A stretch of DNA of 64,000 nt from Sipunculus nudus (Eukaryota > Annelida > Sipuncula > Golfingiida > Sipunculidae): assembly GCA_026874595.1 (NCBI GenBank), contig CM049317.1, positions 66,444,618-66,508,617 on the forward strand, read 5' to 3'. Positions 21,251 to 33,345 of this stretch are shown here, piece after piece. The translations under genes were made by a program, and so were the position numbers. The number at the start of each line of letters is the position of its first letter. The stretch's first letter is position 1. Under the pieces are notes generated by a model. The model searched no databases. It was given only the letters and a program-made list of their open reading frames with translations, and had not been told where the DNA came from.

Positions 21251-21288
21251 TTGGTTGAATCAACCAAACATTGGTTGAATCCAACCAA
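21251..21288. repeat. Small palindrome, duplicated
   Basis: TTGGTTGAATCAACCAA (21251-21267) is a perfect inverted repeat around a central A, followed after three bases by a near copy, TTGGTTGAATCCAACCAA. Confidence 0.8.
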
Positions 21289-21895
21289 TTTAATTGGTCA
21301 AAATATGTCCAAACAATTTAGGGTGCCTTTCCATACATGCGGATTTTCACCCGCGCGTGACCCGGTTATATCAGATAATAAATTGGCCACATGAACACAA
21401 TTGCTAAAGTGGCCCTCTGATATCTTTGAACTATATTTCTTAAACCAATGTTTTAATTTCTAGTACAAACTGTGCTATGAAGATAAATGTGATAAAATTT
21501 CTAATAATTCATTCAATGTTCCCCTTTTAGGTGTAAAGTCTGTATAAAATGGAAATTGTATTGAGCAAAATAAAGACGCATTGCTCATAGTGGGGGATGT
21601 TTCATTGGAGGTCTAATTTCTCCACCGTACCCCTAGTTGCCTTCAATATAGGGTTTTCCCAGTTTAACCAATTAGTTTTACAGGGGCAGGGTGTTTTCCA
21701 TTTTAGTCACCGTTTACCCTCATCATGCAGAGAAGGACCGCTCTATGCAGCACGATCGTCTATGACATCCTTATGATCAACAGCAGTTGACTCAGTGATT
21801 TGCGTTTTTCATATATATATGTTATATGGTTTTTGCGTGACCAGTGATGGTGGACATTTTGTGACCAGATTTCTATTTTAATGAACAAACATATA

Positions 21896-22060
21896 CAGTT
21901 AAACCTCGTTGTGTCGAACTCGGTTAAGTCGAATTCCCGTATGTGAGGAAGTTGAATGTGGAATCCCTGCAAAAACAGTTAAACCCTTACTAATTTGACT
22001 CCATTTGTGTCGAATTCGTAAATGTCGAAAAACCTGATGGGTTTGAGTTGTCTTGATGGT
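21896..22060 (+). mobile_element. pogo-like terminal fragment (type 2, GTCGAA repeats)
   Basis: CAGTTAAACCTCGTTGTGTC, then GAACTCGGTTAAGTCGAATT, and a second start AACAGTTAAACCCTTACTAA, then GTGTCGAATTCGTAAATGTC. This form (CAGT-x-AAACCTCGTT..TCGAA) is the end of pogo-type Tc1-mariner MITEs in many invertebrates. Two starts within 80 bp suggest a nested or duplicated end. Confidence 0.55.
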
Positions 22061-22078
22061 CCCAATCTGTATTTCTAT

Positions 22079-22352
22079 CGCTTAACTCGAAGTCATGTCG
22101 CTTGAATGTTATGACAGAAGTTGTGCACGGTTCCTCAATCGTGATTGGGCCGTGATGACCAGTTATACGTATAATTAATACCGGAAGGCTCATACTCAAC
22201 AAGCGCGATGGCTTTGTCGCTCGACTCGAGGTCATGCTGCTATAATGTTTGGATAACAGTTGTGCACGGTCCATCAATCATACCTACGGTCGTGATGGAC
22301 CAGTTACACATTTAATACCGGTTAGGATCTTACTCGCCAAGCGCAATGGTTT
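22079..22352. repeat. Two-copy tandem duplication, period ~139 bp
   Basis: The block beginning CGCTTAACTCGAAGTCATG at 22079 recurs as CGCTCGACTCGAGGTCATG at 22218. Shared parts include GTTGTGCACGGT, GTGATG..CCAGTTA and AATACCGG..CAAGCGC. It follows the type 2 pogo-like ends and may be their internal part. Confidence 0.75.
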
Positions 22353-22499
22353 ACACACCTGGTCCATTGTTTACCTGTTTTGCCAATTTGTCACTCATAA
22401 TCATGCCTGTCTTTTCTCGCCGACATTTACCTAGTCCTATTTCGAGATGTACTTATGTGCCTTTTTCTTATTAATAAATAAAATTATTATAAAATTTGT

Positions 22500-22620
22500 G
22501 TTGAGCGGATGCGGGCTGAATAAAAATTTTGCGGACGGAGAGATTGGTAGTAACTACGGGGCGGAGCGGGTTAAATTTGTTTAAACTGCGGGGCGGGCTG
22601 TGGGCTGATATAACTTAATG
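22500..22620 (-). repeat. GC-rich piece related to the hAT-like element's subterminal repeats
   Basis: GCGGATGCGGGCTG, GGGGCGGAGCGGGTTAAATT and GCGGGGCGGGCTGTGGGCTG are the reverse-complement form of the CCGCCCCGC repeats at 19740-19900. Probably a fragment of another copy, inverted. Confidence 0.5.
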
Positions 22621-22994
22621 AGAGACCGCACATAGGGAAGAGTAATTCAAGTTAAAAGCTATAAGATTAAAACTTCAGATTAAGCAGAGTATTAAGAGCA
22701 TAACATCTAAATCATAAATGATTTAAATCAATGAATAAATTGTTCAAATATTTCGATCATCTATCGTCATGATTTTTCATTTTCAAAATGCCCTGCTTTG
22801 GTCTTAAAGCCACTATTCACATGCCTTATTTATAGAATCTGTGATACCGGCTCTGCATAAACATGTACATATTCCCTGCAGGGAATATATATTAAATAAA
22901 GTGGAAAAGCAGAGCAGCGATAAAGTATTATTTGTCACCACGATCAATGCTGGGGCGTCTGCAAGCAGACAGCATTCGTGTGCTTGACCTCTAC

Positions 22995-23195
22995 AAGAAG
23001 AACTACCCGCGCGCGTTTCCGCGCGCATGGAAAAGGGACACATGATTAACACTGGTGCGACTTTCCGCGTGCTGAAAAATCGCGCATCGCACGATGTCGA
23101 TTTCACACGGAAAGGTACATCTGGTTTACACTTGCGCGATTCTTTCAGGGCGCGGAAACGCGCGCGTTTCCGTGCGCATGGAAAAGGCCCCTTAG
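22995..23195. repeat. GCGCGTTTCC direct repeat with possible TIR
   Basis: GCGCGTTTCCGCGCGCATGG (about 23011) recurs as GCGCGTTTCCGTGCGCATGG at about 23162, some 151 bp apart. The block ends ATGGAAAAGGCCCC, the inverse of GGGTGCCTTTCCAT at 21322, so 21320-23195 might be one element with nested insertions. CpG-dense against an AT-rich background. Confidence 0.45.
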
Positions 23196-23344
23196 AAAGA
23201 GTTCTTTTTTTTCAAGGGATCATCATTACCATGAGAGTGAACAGGTCCATCTTTGCATATATATCACCTGTATCTGAGGAGGGGGTTAAACAAATTTGCT
23301 CCATGTTTATTTCTGTGGAAAGCTCTTGTATATCTTTATCATTT

Positions 23345-23900
23345 ACAGAACTCTGATGGCGCCACTTTAATTTATTTTTTTCTAATATGGCCATCTATAA
23401 GGGTCTATTTAAAGAGAAATATATCACACATATCTCAGGAATGCTGTAACCTTTCGGCCTGAAATTTTGCAGTTATAGATCGTGGACTGACTTATCGCAT
23501 ACGCAAGACAGGTGACGCCACTGGTTGTTTTGCTGCTGAAAATATAACTCATATCTCAAAGACTCATTCAAAAGATTTTTTTTAGATAAAGCTTTTTGAC
23601 AGCATCATCATTAACTGAACTCTAGTGGCGCCACCTATAATTGTTTTTTTTTTTTCGTTAAGGCCATGTACAATCTATTTTTGGTAAATATCACACACAT
23701 ATCAGGGACGGTTCAAGCTTTTGGCCCAAACTTTTGCACAACCAAAGATCATGGATACATTAAGCGCATACATAAGGCAGGTCTCACCACTGATAATCGT
23801 TTTTTGTTTTAGTTGCATCAGTTACACAGCGTACTTTGAGATCCTGAATTGTCCTATTTCAGCCAATCCCAATTGAAAGCATGTAACAGAAAATAACCAC
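23345..23900. repeat. Diverged tandem copies of a TGGCGCCAC-containing repeat
   Basis: TCTGATGGCGCCAC (about 23352) and TCTAGTGGCGCCACC (about 23622) each precede a T-run, then GGCCAT.TA, AATATATCACACATATCTCA and GCCTGAAATTTTGCA-like sequence. The period is about 270 bp. Related units occur at 35.98-36.83 and 38.27 kb. Confidence 0.65.
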
Positions 23901-24227
23901 ATTTGAGTTATGCATGGGGCGGGGGGACAATTTGTGCCTCTGGGCACCTGTTGTTTTCATATGATACATCAAGGAACACGTAACAAAATATGTTGTTGTA
24001 AAGCTATTTTTATTAACAAGCTTAATAAATTTGTGTCTGTCAGCATCCCGTAATACCCAGTACTTGCTAATTACGGTGGATCCTGTAATTTTTTACATCT
24101 GAATGATATTTATCTGATAACAGCTCCCTAGCTTTTCAGATGAATGATGGTCTACTGTATAAGGAATAACTATGAATACTGAGATTATATAAAGCACAGA
24201 ACCCTTCACAAGCATTAAATCACAACA
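23901..24227. other. Spacer, nothing recognised
   Basis: Short AT-rich interval between two repeat families with no coding signal. Confidence 0.5.
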
Positions 24228-24890
24228 TCCCATGGGTCATGACGCTCAGCATGTGAGCCAATGAGATTATCAGGGTGCTTAAATCTTCTCTTTTCCCTAT
24301 AGGTCAGAAATTAAGGCCATTTTACTGACCCAATTTCATGTTTCCAAGGACATTTATCCAGGACTGACCTCCCTGAAAGTCACATTAGAAGAATCTATAG
24401 GCCAAAAGGATACAATTTGTGCCCTGCCCGTCTCCCTGGGTGGTAAAATCAGCCAATAGCTGGCAGAATATAGGTCACCGTGGCCTTATATTATCGTTTC
24501 GAGGTGATTTGCCTAGGACCTTCCTGAATGACAAATGTATCTAGGTCCAACAGTTACGGTTTGTGCTTATTATCGCCCAGAATGATTCATTTGAAATCTC
24601 TATTTGATCAATATGTATGGAAAGAACCATGGCAATCAATGCTTAATGACATTCAGATAGTTGAGCTTTTGTATAAAAATGTTTACTTATTCTGGGGGTA
24701 CTAATGAGCCCCATAGCTCAGACAACCTTATTTCAGGTTTCCAAGAAGATTTTCATGGACTCCATGGGTTTTAAGTTACAGTTTCTAGGTGCAGCTGTTA
24801 TTTATGCCCTGTTTACAGAAATACTTACAAAGGACAAAGAGTGATCACTACAGCTCCAATGACTTTCAGACAGCTAAGCTGAAATAGTCA
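24228..24890 (+). repeat. Interspersed element: CATGGGTCATGACGCTCAG ... CAGCTAAGCTGAA
   Basis: Starts CCATGGGTCATGACGCTCAG and ends GTGATCACTACAGCTCCAAT..CAGACAGCTAAGCTG. The 5' motif recurs at 26562, 31250 and 34612; the 3' motif at 30700-30745 and 32757-32805; inner segments (TTTCCAAG..TTCATGGAC, CTAGGTCCAA.GGTTA) at 30260-30330 and 30590-30665. It is a family of decayed non-coding elements of unknown class. Confidence 0.65.
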
Positions 24891-26560
24891 TTGAAAGGCT
24901 TATTTGTTATTTGTTACATTTTTTCTCCTATAATAAACATAACCAGTTTAATCACTCAACACCCAATAGTCTTCCTTCCATTTATGCTTTTGTATATACT
25001 CACTAAGGTGTTGTTTAACAGAGTAAAAGGAAACTATAATATACATAGAGAGCAGCTTGTTAGATATGTAACCCATGAAGGAGAGAATGGAAAGTTTAAA
25101 AGAAAATTGAGACTACAAATACTTACATGTATTACCACAATGCTTATATTCACATAACATATATCACCCTTAACTGATAACATTGACACATTATCTTGTT
25201 CACTGAATAATTTACATGTATTCCAATTGCAGTTTACTAATTAAATCTATTCATGTACATAATGGAAAATGAATAGATACAAAGAAGATGTTGTAATGGT
25301 GGAACTGCAGACATTATAATTGTTTATATTTTATTGTGATATAATCAATAAATTAGACTTTTTATTGATCTAGTTTTCTTTTTCAATTATTCAATGAACT
25401 TTTTTCTACTTGAGATCTGGATAGCTGGCCATAACACATTTAAAAGACTTAGATAAGCAATGCAAAAACTGTTAATCAAAAACATAATCTGGAAATAGTT
25501 TTTTAAAAAGTAAGTAAATTATTCCCTATATTTTTCCTGTCTTTTGTAACTCAACTCAAGCACCTATGTCATGCATAATCCAAATCCCTGAGCTGGTATG
25601 AAATACATCTTGTATGTTGTATTTAGCTGTGGGTCTTATCTATCAAAACAATTAACTATACACTGATCAAATAAATTTTCTCTTTACTGTAATATGCGCC
25701 TTGCTGGAATCACATCACACTTAGTACACTTCCTAGCTTGTTCATTTACAAATGTAAATCACAATATTATAATCACATCTATTCCTCTTTCACCGTATGT
25801 TATGTCCATAAAGAAATCAGACTACATGAAGGATTCCTACAAGGCATGGTTAACTACTGTAAAAAAGTAGCTTTTTTTTTTAATTTTATGACTCTACTTA
25901 GTGACTAACTTTGCTGTATTCTGTTATGGACAGACTGATTAAAATAATATTTGTGAAATTAAATTGAATAAGAGTACTTACATGAAAATAATATTCCAAT
26001 AAAAATTCAGCAATGTATGTTATTATAATTCAGTAATAACACTAATACTGCATTAAAAACTTCTAAGCTGGCTGTGATTTTATCTGATCAAATTTTGTCA
26101 TATTACATTTTTTTCTTTATGGATACGAGGTATAGGTTAAAACTTCCAAGGCAAAGGAAGGTTTATGTATTACAAGGTATTTTCACTATTTTTTCTAATT
26201 ATAAACTCTTTATCTGGGGTAAAAAATACAACCTCTACTACACAATGTCCTGTTACAATAGATTTGACCTTCTTGGAGGCTCATATCTGAAATAAAAAGA
26301 AAACTTTCATTTATTGTTCTGTCTGAATTATATAAATCATGAGAAAGAACTGTTAACAAAGCTTCAGCCCCCCCCAAAAAAACACTTTCATTATTCATAC
26401 ATATCATGATACTTCACCCATGACCATGATATGTAAGACCAATACATATTATTATCAGGTATATGATACCTAGTTTAGATTCCTAAAAAAAATCCTCATT
26501 CATATAAAGATATCCAACCTTTCAATACCATTTACTTTCAAAATATAAACAAATGAACCA
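24891..26560. other. AT-rich intergenic DNA
   Basis: Some 1.7 kb without a recognisable gene or repeat. The longest frames here are chance openings in AT-rich DNA. Confidence 0.5.
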
Positions 26561-27174
26561 TGGGTCATGATGCTCAGATGACTAATTTATCTTATAAGTG
26601 ATGAAGCTATTTTTATAACCAAAGTAGAGAATTCTGTTGTATATTTTGCTGTATATTATACCCATGGGCATATGCTGAATGATGATGTGCAGGGAAATGG
26701 ATCTCCATTTGGCCAGCATCACTGCTCCATCCCCATCTGGCACTGAAGCACAACACTAGTTAAGGTGGTTCTTGCACTGACCTTCTCCACTACTTCACTA
26801 TGGAGTCTTTTTTTTTGTAGCCCTAATTGTCAATTTTCTTGCCCAAGGAACAAAAGCAGCACTTGTGAAACTAAGTATTCAATATGTTTATGTTTGAGGT
26901 GTTTTCAGCCATGCTGAGCTGTACCAGTGTAATCAGTTGGTAAAAACTGGTGGTGCCACCTTTGTTTTTTTTTTCATCTAATTTTTATGTCTCTGAATCT
27001 GTACACAGACTATACACACTGAAAACAAGTTTGCAAGAGAGGACCGAGCAACCATAAAGATTTTGTGGTGATTTGATGCCATGTTGTCTGGAACTGCTAT
27101 GGGTGTCACCGTTTGAACATCAAATATTTGAATGTGTATGAAATAAATGCATTTGACCAAACTGATGTATGACA
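26561..27174. repeat. Partial copies of the interspersed families
   Basis: ACCATGGGTCATGATGCTCAG at 26562 is the 5' motif of the 24228 element. GGTGGTGCCACC at about 26950 resembles the TGGCGCCAC repeats. The copies are too decayed to give ends. Confidence 0.45.
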
Positions 27175-27360
27175 TGAGTCAATGTAACACAAGGCCTACA
27201 GGCCTAATGTGAACTTGTGCAATGGGATATTCATCAGGTTTGATACTTCCATGCTGGACCATTACTTTCAAGTACATGTCATTGTGTGACATGTATATGT
27301 ACCATGCATGTATTAAACCTGTGTATAAGCACCAATTACATGTAAACAAGACGACCAGAG
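27175..27360. repeat. Dispersed repeat AAGGCCTACAGGCCTAATG, copy 1
   Basis: AGGCCTACAGGCCTAATGTG, TTTGATACTTCCATGCTGGA and GTGTGACATGTATATG align with 35645-35790 (GACCTACAGGCCTAATGCG, ATAATGCTTCAATGCAGGAC, GTGTAACATGTATATG). The pair shares about 150 bp. Unknown family. Confidence 0.7.
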
Positions 27361-27594
27361 GTCATGTGCTTGACGGAAAAAACTCTGACCAAGATTGGAA
27401 TAAAAGGTAACCAGAACATGTCATAAAGAAGATAAAGAGGAAGAAAATGATTCATAGTTTGAAAAGATTTGACCAATATTGACAAAGTAACGATGGAAAT
27501 ATAATTTGATGTGTTTTCATGACCTTGACCTTGGGCATATTGAAATATACACATACAGCTTCAAAAAAATCTTTCAGATATACGATGGGTGAAA

Positions 27595-28215
27595 GTTACA
27601 AAGTGATTCCTGGTAAACTGTGGGCTGTAGAATGCCTTATAACAGAGGCAAGAACCAGCAAGAAGGCAAAATTGAGGACAACTGACAAACAGACAGACAT
27701 ATTAATAAAGTGACACAAAGCTGAGACAAGTTGACTAGACTAGGTTATGCACGGCAGAAGATTAAGATGAAAAAAGAGCAAAATTTTGTGAAGATAGAAC
27801 AAGAATTGACAAAGTTAAGAGGATAATAACATTTTGAAGTGTTTTAAAGTGACGGACATACTGACAAAAGTTATACAAAGCTGAGACCAAATGACTTGAT
27901 CAAGTTATGAAGACGGCCCAGAAGAAGAAATTAAGCTATAGTTTATGTAAGTTCAGTTTATAGTGTCGGAGATATTGTAAAAAATGATATATTGATTAAG
28001 TCTGAGTGCAGCGCCCCCTAGCAGCCATATCCCCCCAAAAAAAGAAAAATCACTTTTGAAATTTTAATGTAAGACATAAGATTCACCAGTTTCTAAAAGA
28101 TTTCTGCAAAACTGTGATCTGTAGAATGCTATATGTTAGACACAAGAACCAGCGAGAAGGCAAAATTGATGACAACTGACAAACAGACAGATTAACTGAC
28201 ACAAAACTGAGACCA
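27595..28215. repeat. Direct repeat pair, ~490 bp apart
   Basis: AACTGTGGGCTGTAGAATGC..AGAACCAGCAAGAAGGCAAA..TGACAAACAGACAGAC (27617-27700) is matched by AACTGTGATCTGTAGAATGC..AGAACCAGCGAGAAGGCAAA..TGACAAACAGACAGAT (28110-28193). Segments between also repeat (CAAAGCTGAGACAA / CAAAGCTGAGACCAA). Confidence 0.7.
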
Positions 28216-28344
28216 GATTTAAAGGTATATCATTTTGCTGATTAAAGATTGATAGAATAATCAGCTTTTGTCATTTATTTTTCTGTTCTTCAGCTCCACT
28301 AACTATTTTTTCTTAGCTGTTGTGATGTATTCTTATTTTTCTTC

Positions 28345-28620
28345 TGGCTGTCCGTCTGTCTGTAAGACAGGTACATCTCCAGCTCCTCTGGTCTGGAGGT
28401 AGAGCTCAGGACTCAAAGCCAGGAGGTTGAGTGTCTGAACCTCAGCTAAGGGGATGAGACCTTTCATGGTCAGCCTCCACCATGGGCGGAGTGCTCTGCA
28501 GGCTTAATGGGAAAGTCATGGGCATGTTTCACTCACAATGGCCTGGTTAATACCTGGATATATAATAAGAGGAAAGCGTGTGCTACTACCTTGCCTTGTA
28601 GTTTGAAACCGGAATGAAAA
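28345..28620 (+). mobile_element. tRNA-derived SINE-like element
   Basis: GGAGGTAGAGCTCAGGACTC (box A-like TAGAGCTCAGG at 28400-28410) and GGTTGAGTGTCTGAACC (box B-like with a short insertion) lie at tRNA-like spacing. They are followed by a body whose GCGGAGTGCTCTGCAGGCTT and TTTCACTCACA match 62493-62540. Pol III promoters of this kind drive SINE transcription. No tRNA cloverleaf can be folded convincingly, so it is not a tRNA gene. Confidence 0.5.
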
Positions 28621-28659
28621 CCTTCAACTGTACAAATCCCTTACCAAAACTTATAGATG

Positions 28660-29165
28660 GAACACGCATGGAACATGCATGGAGCATGCCTGCAATGGGT
28701 CTGGGTAATAACTCTTATTGTTTTAGGGTGCTTGGATAAGAATGGACGTACATGGGTAAGGCATTAATATCGCCTTAACATGCATGGACATGCCTGGGAA
28801 ACAAGAAAATAGATTTTCAGAGACCATTTCAGGTGTAAGACTGAACATGCCTGGATATTCATGGGTTTGGCATGGTATATGTATGGGTAAAATTGACTCC
28901 ACTGATTCAGCTCTGTTAGCCAGAGCTGATCCAGCTTGCATGATTCATGCATGGAGCACTTTAGATGATATATTCTGACAAAGTCACTGCCTGGATTTGC
29001 CTGGGACAAAAGTCACCTGCAAAATTAGTAGGAATTTCTGACTTAGCATGGATATGGGGAACTAAAGATGAGCTTTTCTGATAAAGTCTATGCCTGGAAA
29101 TGCCTGAAGCAAAGGATTCAAAACTATAACTGTCATGTGACACCCATGTCTGTACAACTGCCTGG
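28660..29165. repeat. Region dense in CATGCATGG / TGCCTGGA motifs
   Basis: AACACGCATGGAACATGC, GCATGGACATGCCTGGGAA, AACATGCCTGGATATTC, TGATTCATGCATGGAGC and ATGCCTGGAAATGCCTGA recur over 500 bp. The same motifs form an inverted arrangement at 31045-31165. Either a degenerate minisatellite or a decayed element. Confidence 0.55.
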
Positions 29166-30255
29166 TGAGGGTCTCCATGCAGCATCTAGCTGTTACAGTC
29201 ATTTTGAACAGGAGAAGTGACCAACACTCCAATCGCCTAAAATCTCGTAGAACAGGAGTCATCATCCACTGCATCTCTGTAGGTAAGTATTTCAAAGATA
29301 AAGTTAAATGAACATATTGATATTTATCCTCAATATGGAGATCGCACATGAGAAATCCATCTGTATACATTACCAGATTTGCTATGAATAAATGTTGCTA
29401 ACGCTGATATTGTTTTTAGTTCAGAATAAGCCATTTCAGTGTTTAACAGCTAGTTTATCATGCATGAATAGTCTAATAATGTTTTAAGCCAAATCAGAGG
29501 AAAATTAGATGCTTCCCTAAACTTTTAATTCTGAATATGTTGGTTGACACTGGCATACTGAATGTGACAAGTACTGTCTGTGGTATTACTGGGTCAAGGA
29601 CACCCAAGGGGGATAGGTCAGTTGATATACACTGTTCACCAATCAAGAGTTTCTATACCAGTTGTGCAGTCAGTACAGTTACTGAAGTCACTTACATCAC
29701 AAAAGAATGTTAAAATTTGAGTTTTAAGCAAAGAGAGCACCTGACTACAGTTAAGAGGCCTTTCAATTCTGGTTTCATGCATAATATTATGAAAGATATG
29801 CAGAAGTCACCTGTGTACGGTTAGTGAAATATTACATCTCTGTGAGTAAAATATAACATTTCTGTGAATGATTTTGGAACTATACCTATGAAAATATTCC
29901 TTTTTTTTTGCTTTTTTTTCTGCATTACTACAATTTGACTTACAAACAGAGTTAAATTTTATACAACTTGTTCATCACATAATTCAGAAATATTCTAATA
30001 TAGTTTGCTACCTCACAGGCTCCATCAGAGAGGGAGGAAGAAATCTGAAGAATGTTGCCAAGAGTGTACAGGAATCCCAGAAAAGGTACTATCAGAACAT
30101 TTCAAACTGCTACAGCTGGCACACTGTGAGTTTCATTTTTGTGAACATGGTGTCTCTTCAAATAGTTTTGTGGAGATGGGTTTTGACTCATGTCATATCA
30201 CTTTGTCGGCATGTAAGATAAGATTTACATCTTATTGGTACAGAACCCAGCGATT
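29166..30255. other. Intergenic DNA, nothing firm
   Basis: A GTAGGTAAGTATTT donor-like site lies at about 29279 but no open exon of recognisable type precedes it. The rest is AT-rich. Confidence 0.45.
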
Positions 30256-30750
30256 AACGCTGTTCATATACCTCCTGGATGTCAAGTTAGAAGAATCTAG
30301 GTCCAATGGTTACAATTTTTGCTTTGGTAACGTACGACTGCATCTCTGAAGGTTTCAAAAACAGAGAAAAAAATAAGTAAAAATTAAAAGAAATACAGGT
30401 GGCACCACCAGTATTTCAGGAACTGATGAAACACTCAATCATCAACAAGCAAATGAAATAATGGTGATCAATGCATAAGTTGTTCAGAGACTGGAGCTTT
30501 TGTATCAATTTTTTTATTATCCCGGGGGGGGGGGGGGGGGGGGTTCTTCTGAGCCTCATAGCTCAGAAGATATGGGTAACAGAGACCTAATTTCAGGTTT
30601 CCAAGGAGATTTTTCATGGACCTCCTGGATGTCAAGTTAGAAGATTCCAGGTCCAGTAGTTAGCATTTCTGCCTGGTTAACAGACAGACGCACAGAGAGT
30701 GATCACTATAGCTTACATGAATTTTAGACAGCTGAGCTAAAAATTGTAGC
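30256..30750 (+). repeat. Partial copies of the 24228-type element
   Basis: CTCCTGGATGTCAAGTTAGA occurs twice (about 30272 and 30622), once with GGTTTCCAAGGAGATTTTTC. The copy ends ACAGACGCACAGAGAGTGAT and CAGCTGAGCTAAAAATTG near 30745. A run of about 20 G's lies at 30523-30543. Confidence 0.6.
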
Positions 30751-31044
30751 CCAGTACACAGAAGGAAAGAGTCATCACATCATCACTGTAAGCAAAGAAA
30801 ATAAAAAGTGATAAAAGACTGGTGAATAGTGCAGTACCATGATCTTAAAAATTCTTTATAGACTGATCTGCCATTTATCATAGCACAATAAAATATCCTG
30901 TTAACACAAAGCTGCCTTGTTCTGCATTCAAACACAAGTGTACAATGAGGTAAAAATTAAAGAAGTGTGGAAATGGTACATAACAAAGAGGTAACAACAT
31001 TCTGCTGATTAATGTTTTAAGTTAAATATTAAATATGTTCTTGT

Positions 31045-31165
31045 TAGATGCATGGAACATGCCTGGATAAGATCCATGCATATTCCATGCAAATCCATGC
31101 ATTGTAAAGATGCATGGAACCCGCCTGGATACGACCCATGCATGTTCCATGCAGCTTGCTTGAGA
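31045..31165. repeat. Inverted CATGCATG-rich block
   Basis: GATGCATGGAACATGCCTGG, then AGATCCATGCATATTCCATG, then GATGCATGGAACCCGCCTGG and GACCCATGCATGTTCCATGC: alternating direct and inverted copies of one ~20 bp motif, able to form a long imperfect hairpin. Confidence 0.7.
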
Positions 31166-32160
31166 TTTTTAATCTCATGAATAATTAATATATGTGCATG
31201 TAAATTAATGTATGCATGTATTAAATCATACAAGAACTTAAAAAACAAGGGACCCATGGGTCAATGTGCTCAGCTGAAGTTGACTTTGAAGGTAAAAATC
31301 TAAAATAATATCAAATGGTATTAAAGTCTATGAGGAAGAGGTAATATAGGCCATGGTTGGTTTATATGATTAGTTTGTATTGATGAGCAAGAAGGGGGGG
31401 GGGAATGGTTGGATTAACAACACTTCTACATATACATACAGGGCAAACACAGCCTGACCTCCAATTCTGCTGAAGCAGGAAAATAATGAACAAATGTTTG
31501 TATTAGATCCTCATTTTTTTATCACATTTTTTTATTATTAGTTTATATTGCTATACATTTCCAATATAACATATATATCTAAATATAAAATTTGATTCAT
31601 AATTCAAAATTGCATCATTATAAATCTCAATCTTGTAACATAACAGCACATCATGCATACAAATGTATATATTTATTTTTTATCACAAAAATATATCCTT
31701 TAAATTTTCAAAACAACAAATATCTAATAATAGTACTTGATTCAGATTTCACAATTTTATTCTTTGTTTACTTTATTTATCTATAATTTGCTTCATATTT
31801 ATAAATTTAAGCATACTGATTGGTTTAATTACATTTGTTAAAATCATTTAAGAGAAAACTGATTTCTTTAAAAATGCAACATAAACACAACATGGCATCT
31901 TCCAGATTACATTTTGAATGACTTTTTTCAAGGAAAGTTTTTGTATATTGGAGTGGAAATAGCATTACAATTAAAGAGATACAGTGAAAACAATAACAAA
32001 TACTGCAAAACACTTGGTGGGTTGGGTTTGTTGGGGGGGGGGGGGATGGGGGTGGTAATATGAGAATAACTGTACACCTGTCACAGCAGGGGATCTCTCC
32101 CAGTGACTGTAACAAATCGGAAACCCTGGCATAGCTGACTTCTAGAGACCTGGAATACTT
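31166..32160. other. Intergenic DNA with one family head and a G run
   Basis: GGGACCCATGGGTCAATGTG at 31249 is a 5' head of the 24228-type family. A G-rich tract lies near 32032-32060. Otherwise AT-rich with no exon seen. Confidence 0.5.
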
Positions 32161-32164
32161 ACGT

Positions 32165-32805
32165 TTACATGCTGTGAAAATTAAATCAATGTTACTTACA
32201 AGAAAAAAACGTGCCAAACGGGCTAAATTATAGGTACTGATTTTATTTTTATGCTAATAACTTAAAAAAAATTACAAAATTCAGATCTAATTTTGGGTAA
32301 ACAATTGAATCTTAATTAAACAAAGTTAAATACTTGGGAAAATTGTCTCTAATTTCAAAATTTTTCATGTTAAATGAGTAAATATTTTTCCTGATTTTTT
32401 TACAAAGTCCATTATGTCCGGGCCAATAACTTAAAGAAATTTTACTTAGCGAACTTAATTTCTGGCATGTATATAGGAAATATATAGGAGATTACTTCTG
32501 GCAAATATTAAGAGAAACAGATGACTGGTTTTGATATAAGGCAGTCCTGAAGTGTGATAATAGGTTTTTATGGGAAATTTGAGGCTTTCCCTATATATCT
32601 CAAAGGAACAAAGTCATACTGACCCAATTTTTGGTATGGTAGGAGATTTTGGGGACATTTAACAGTATGCAGAATTTTGGATTCCTAGGTCTAATGGTTT
32701 CAAAACGTGCCAGTCTAACGGACGGACAAACGAACAGACGGACGAACAGACAACGGACCACAACTATAGCTCAGATGACTTACAGTCAGCTGAGCTAAAA
32801 ATACA
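32165..32805 (+). repeat. Long dispersed repeat, copy 1, ending in GACGGACAAACGAACAG
   Basis: From CATGCTGTGAAAATTAAATC to CAGTCAGCTGAGCTAAAAAT. Aligns with 39345-39770 over CCTGATTTTT.TACAAA.TCCATTATGT and other blocks. The degenerate (ACGGACGAACAG) tract and AGCTGAGCTAAAA end belong to the same family as 24228-24890. Confidence 0.7.
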
Positions 32806-33129
32806 TCACTTCTTCATAGTTCTTGACATATTTTTTTCTGGACATGCTACTTGACGTCACTGACAAAATACCAATAGTGGGTTCAGTTTGCACAAAATAA
32901 ATGAAGGTTCACATGCAGAAATGTGTGAATTTATAAAGATAAAAACGTACCTGGGATCACTATGGTCTGTTTCACTACCCCTGTCAACCTGTGTTTTTGG
33001 GATTATTTTTCTGCAAGTCAAGAACGCCAAAACTTTTTGTCCTCAGGGCAGAACAAGGAAAATGCATAACAAACTATTACAGAAAAATAATAACCTACTT
33101 TTCATTTTCCTGTAAACAATTTAAACAAT

Positions 33130-33345
33130 TTTATGAGTGACTAGTTTATTTTGTAGCGACATCTTGCAACCAATCTGTGAAATCTTAGGCAAGAGTAATG
33201 ACGTCACAATAGACGTAACGTACAAAAGAGTCACCCACATTCACCCCTGCTTACAGTTGGAATTGTATTTTTCTCGTGCACGCACTCCATTGTTACGTCA
33301 AATTTCTTCATATTCATATCCGAGGAGGATGGCCACTTCTTAGGG
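33130..33345. promoter_or_regulatory. Possible regulatory segment with CRE site
   Basis: A locally less AT-rich stretch with a perfect palindromic CRE, TGACGTCA (33199-33206), a nearby TTACGTCAAA and CCAAT. On the minus strand a short open frame ends at a donor-like ACT/GTAAGC (about 33250), which might be a first exon. No downstream exon was found. Confidence 0.25.

Noticed and set aside
28400-28445. tRNA gene
   Set aside because: Box A- and B-like motifs only; arms do not pair and box B has an insertion. Called SINE-like instead.
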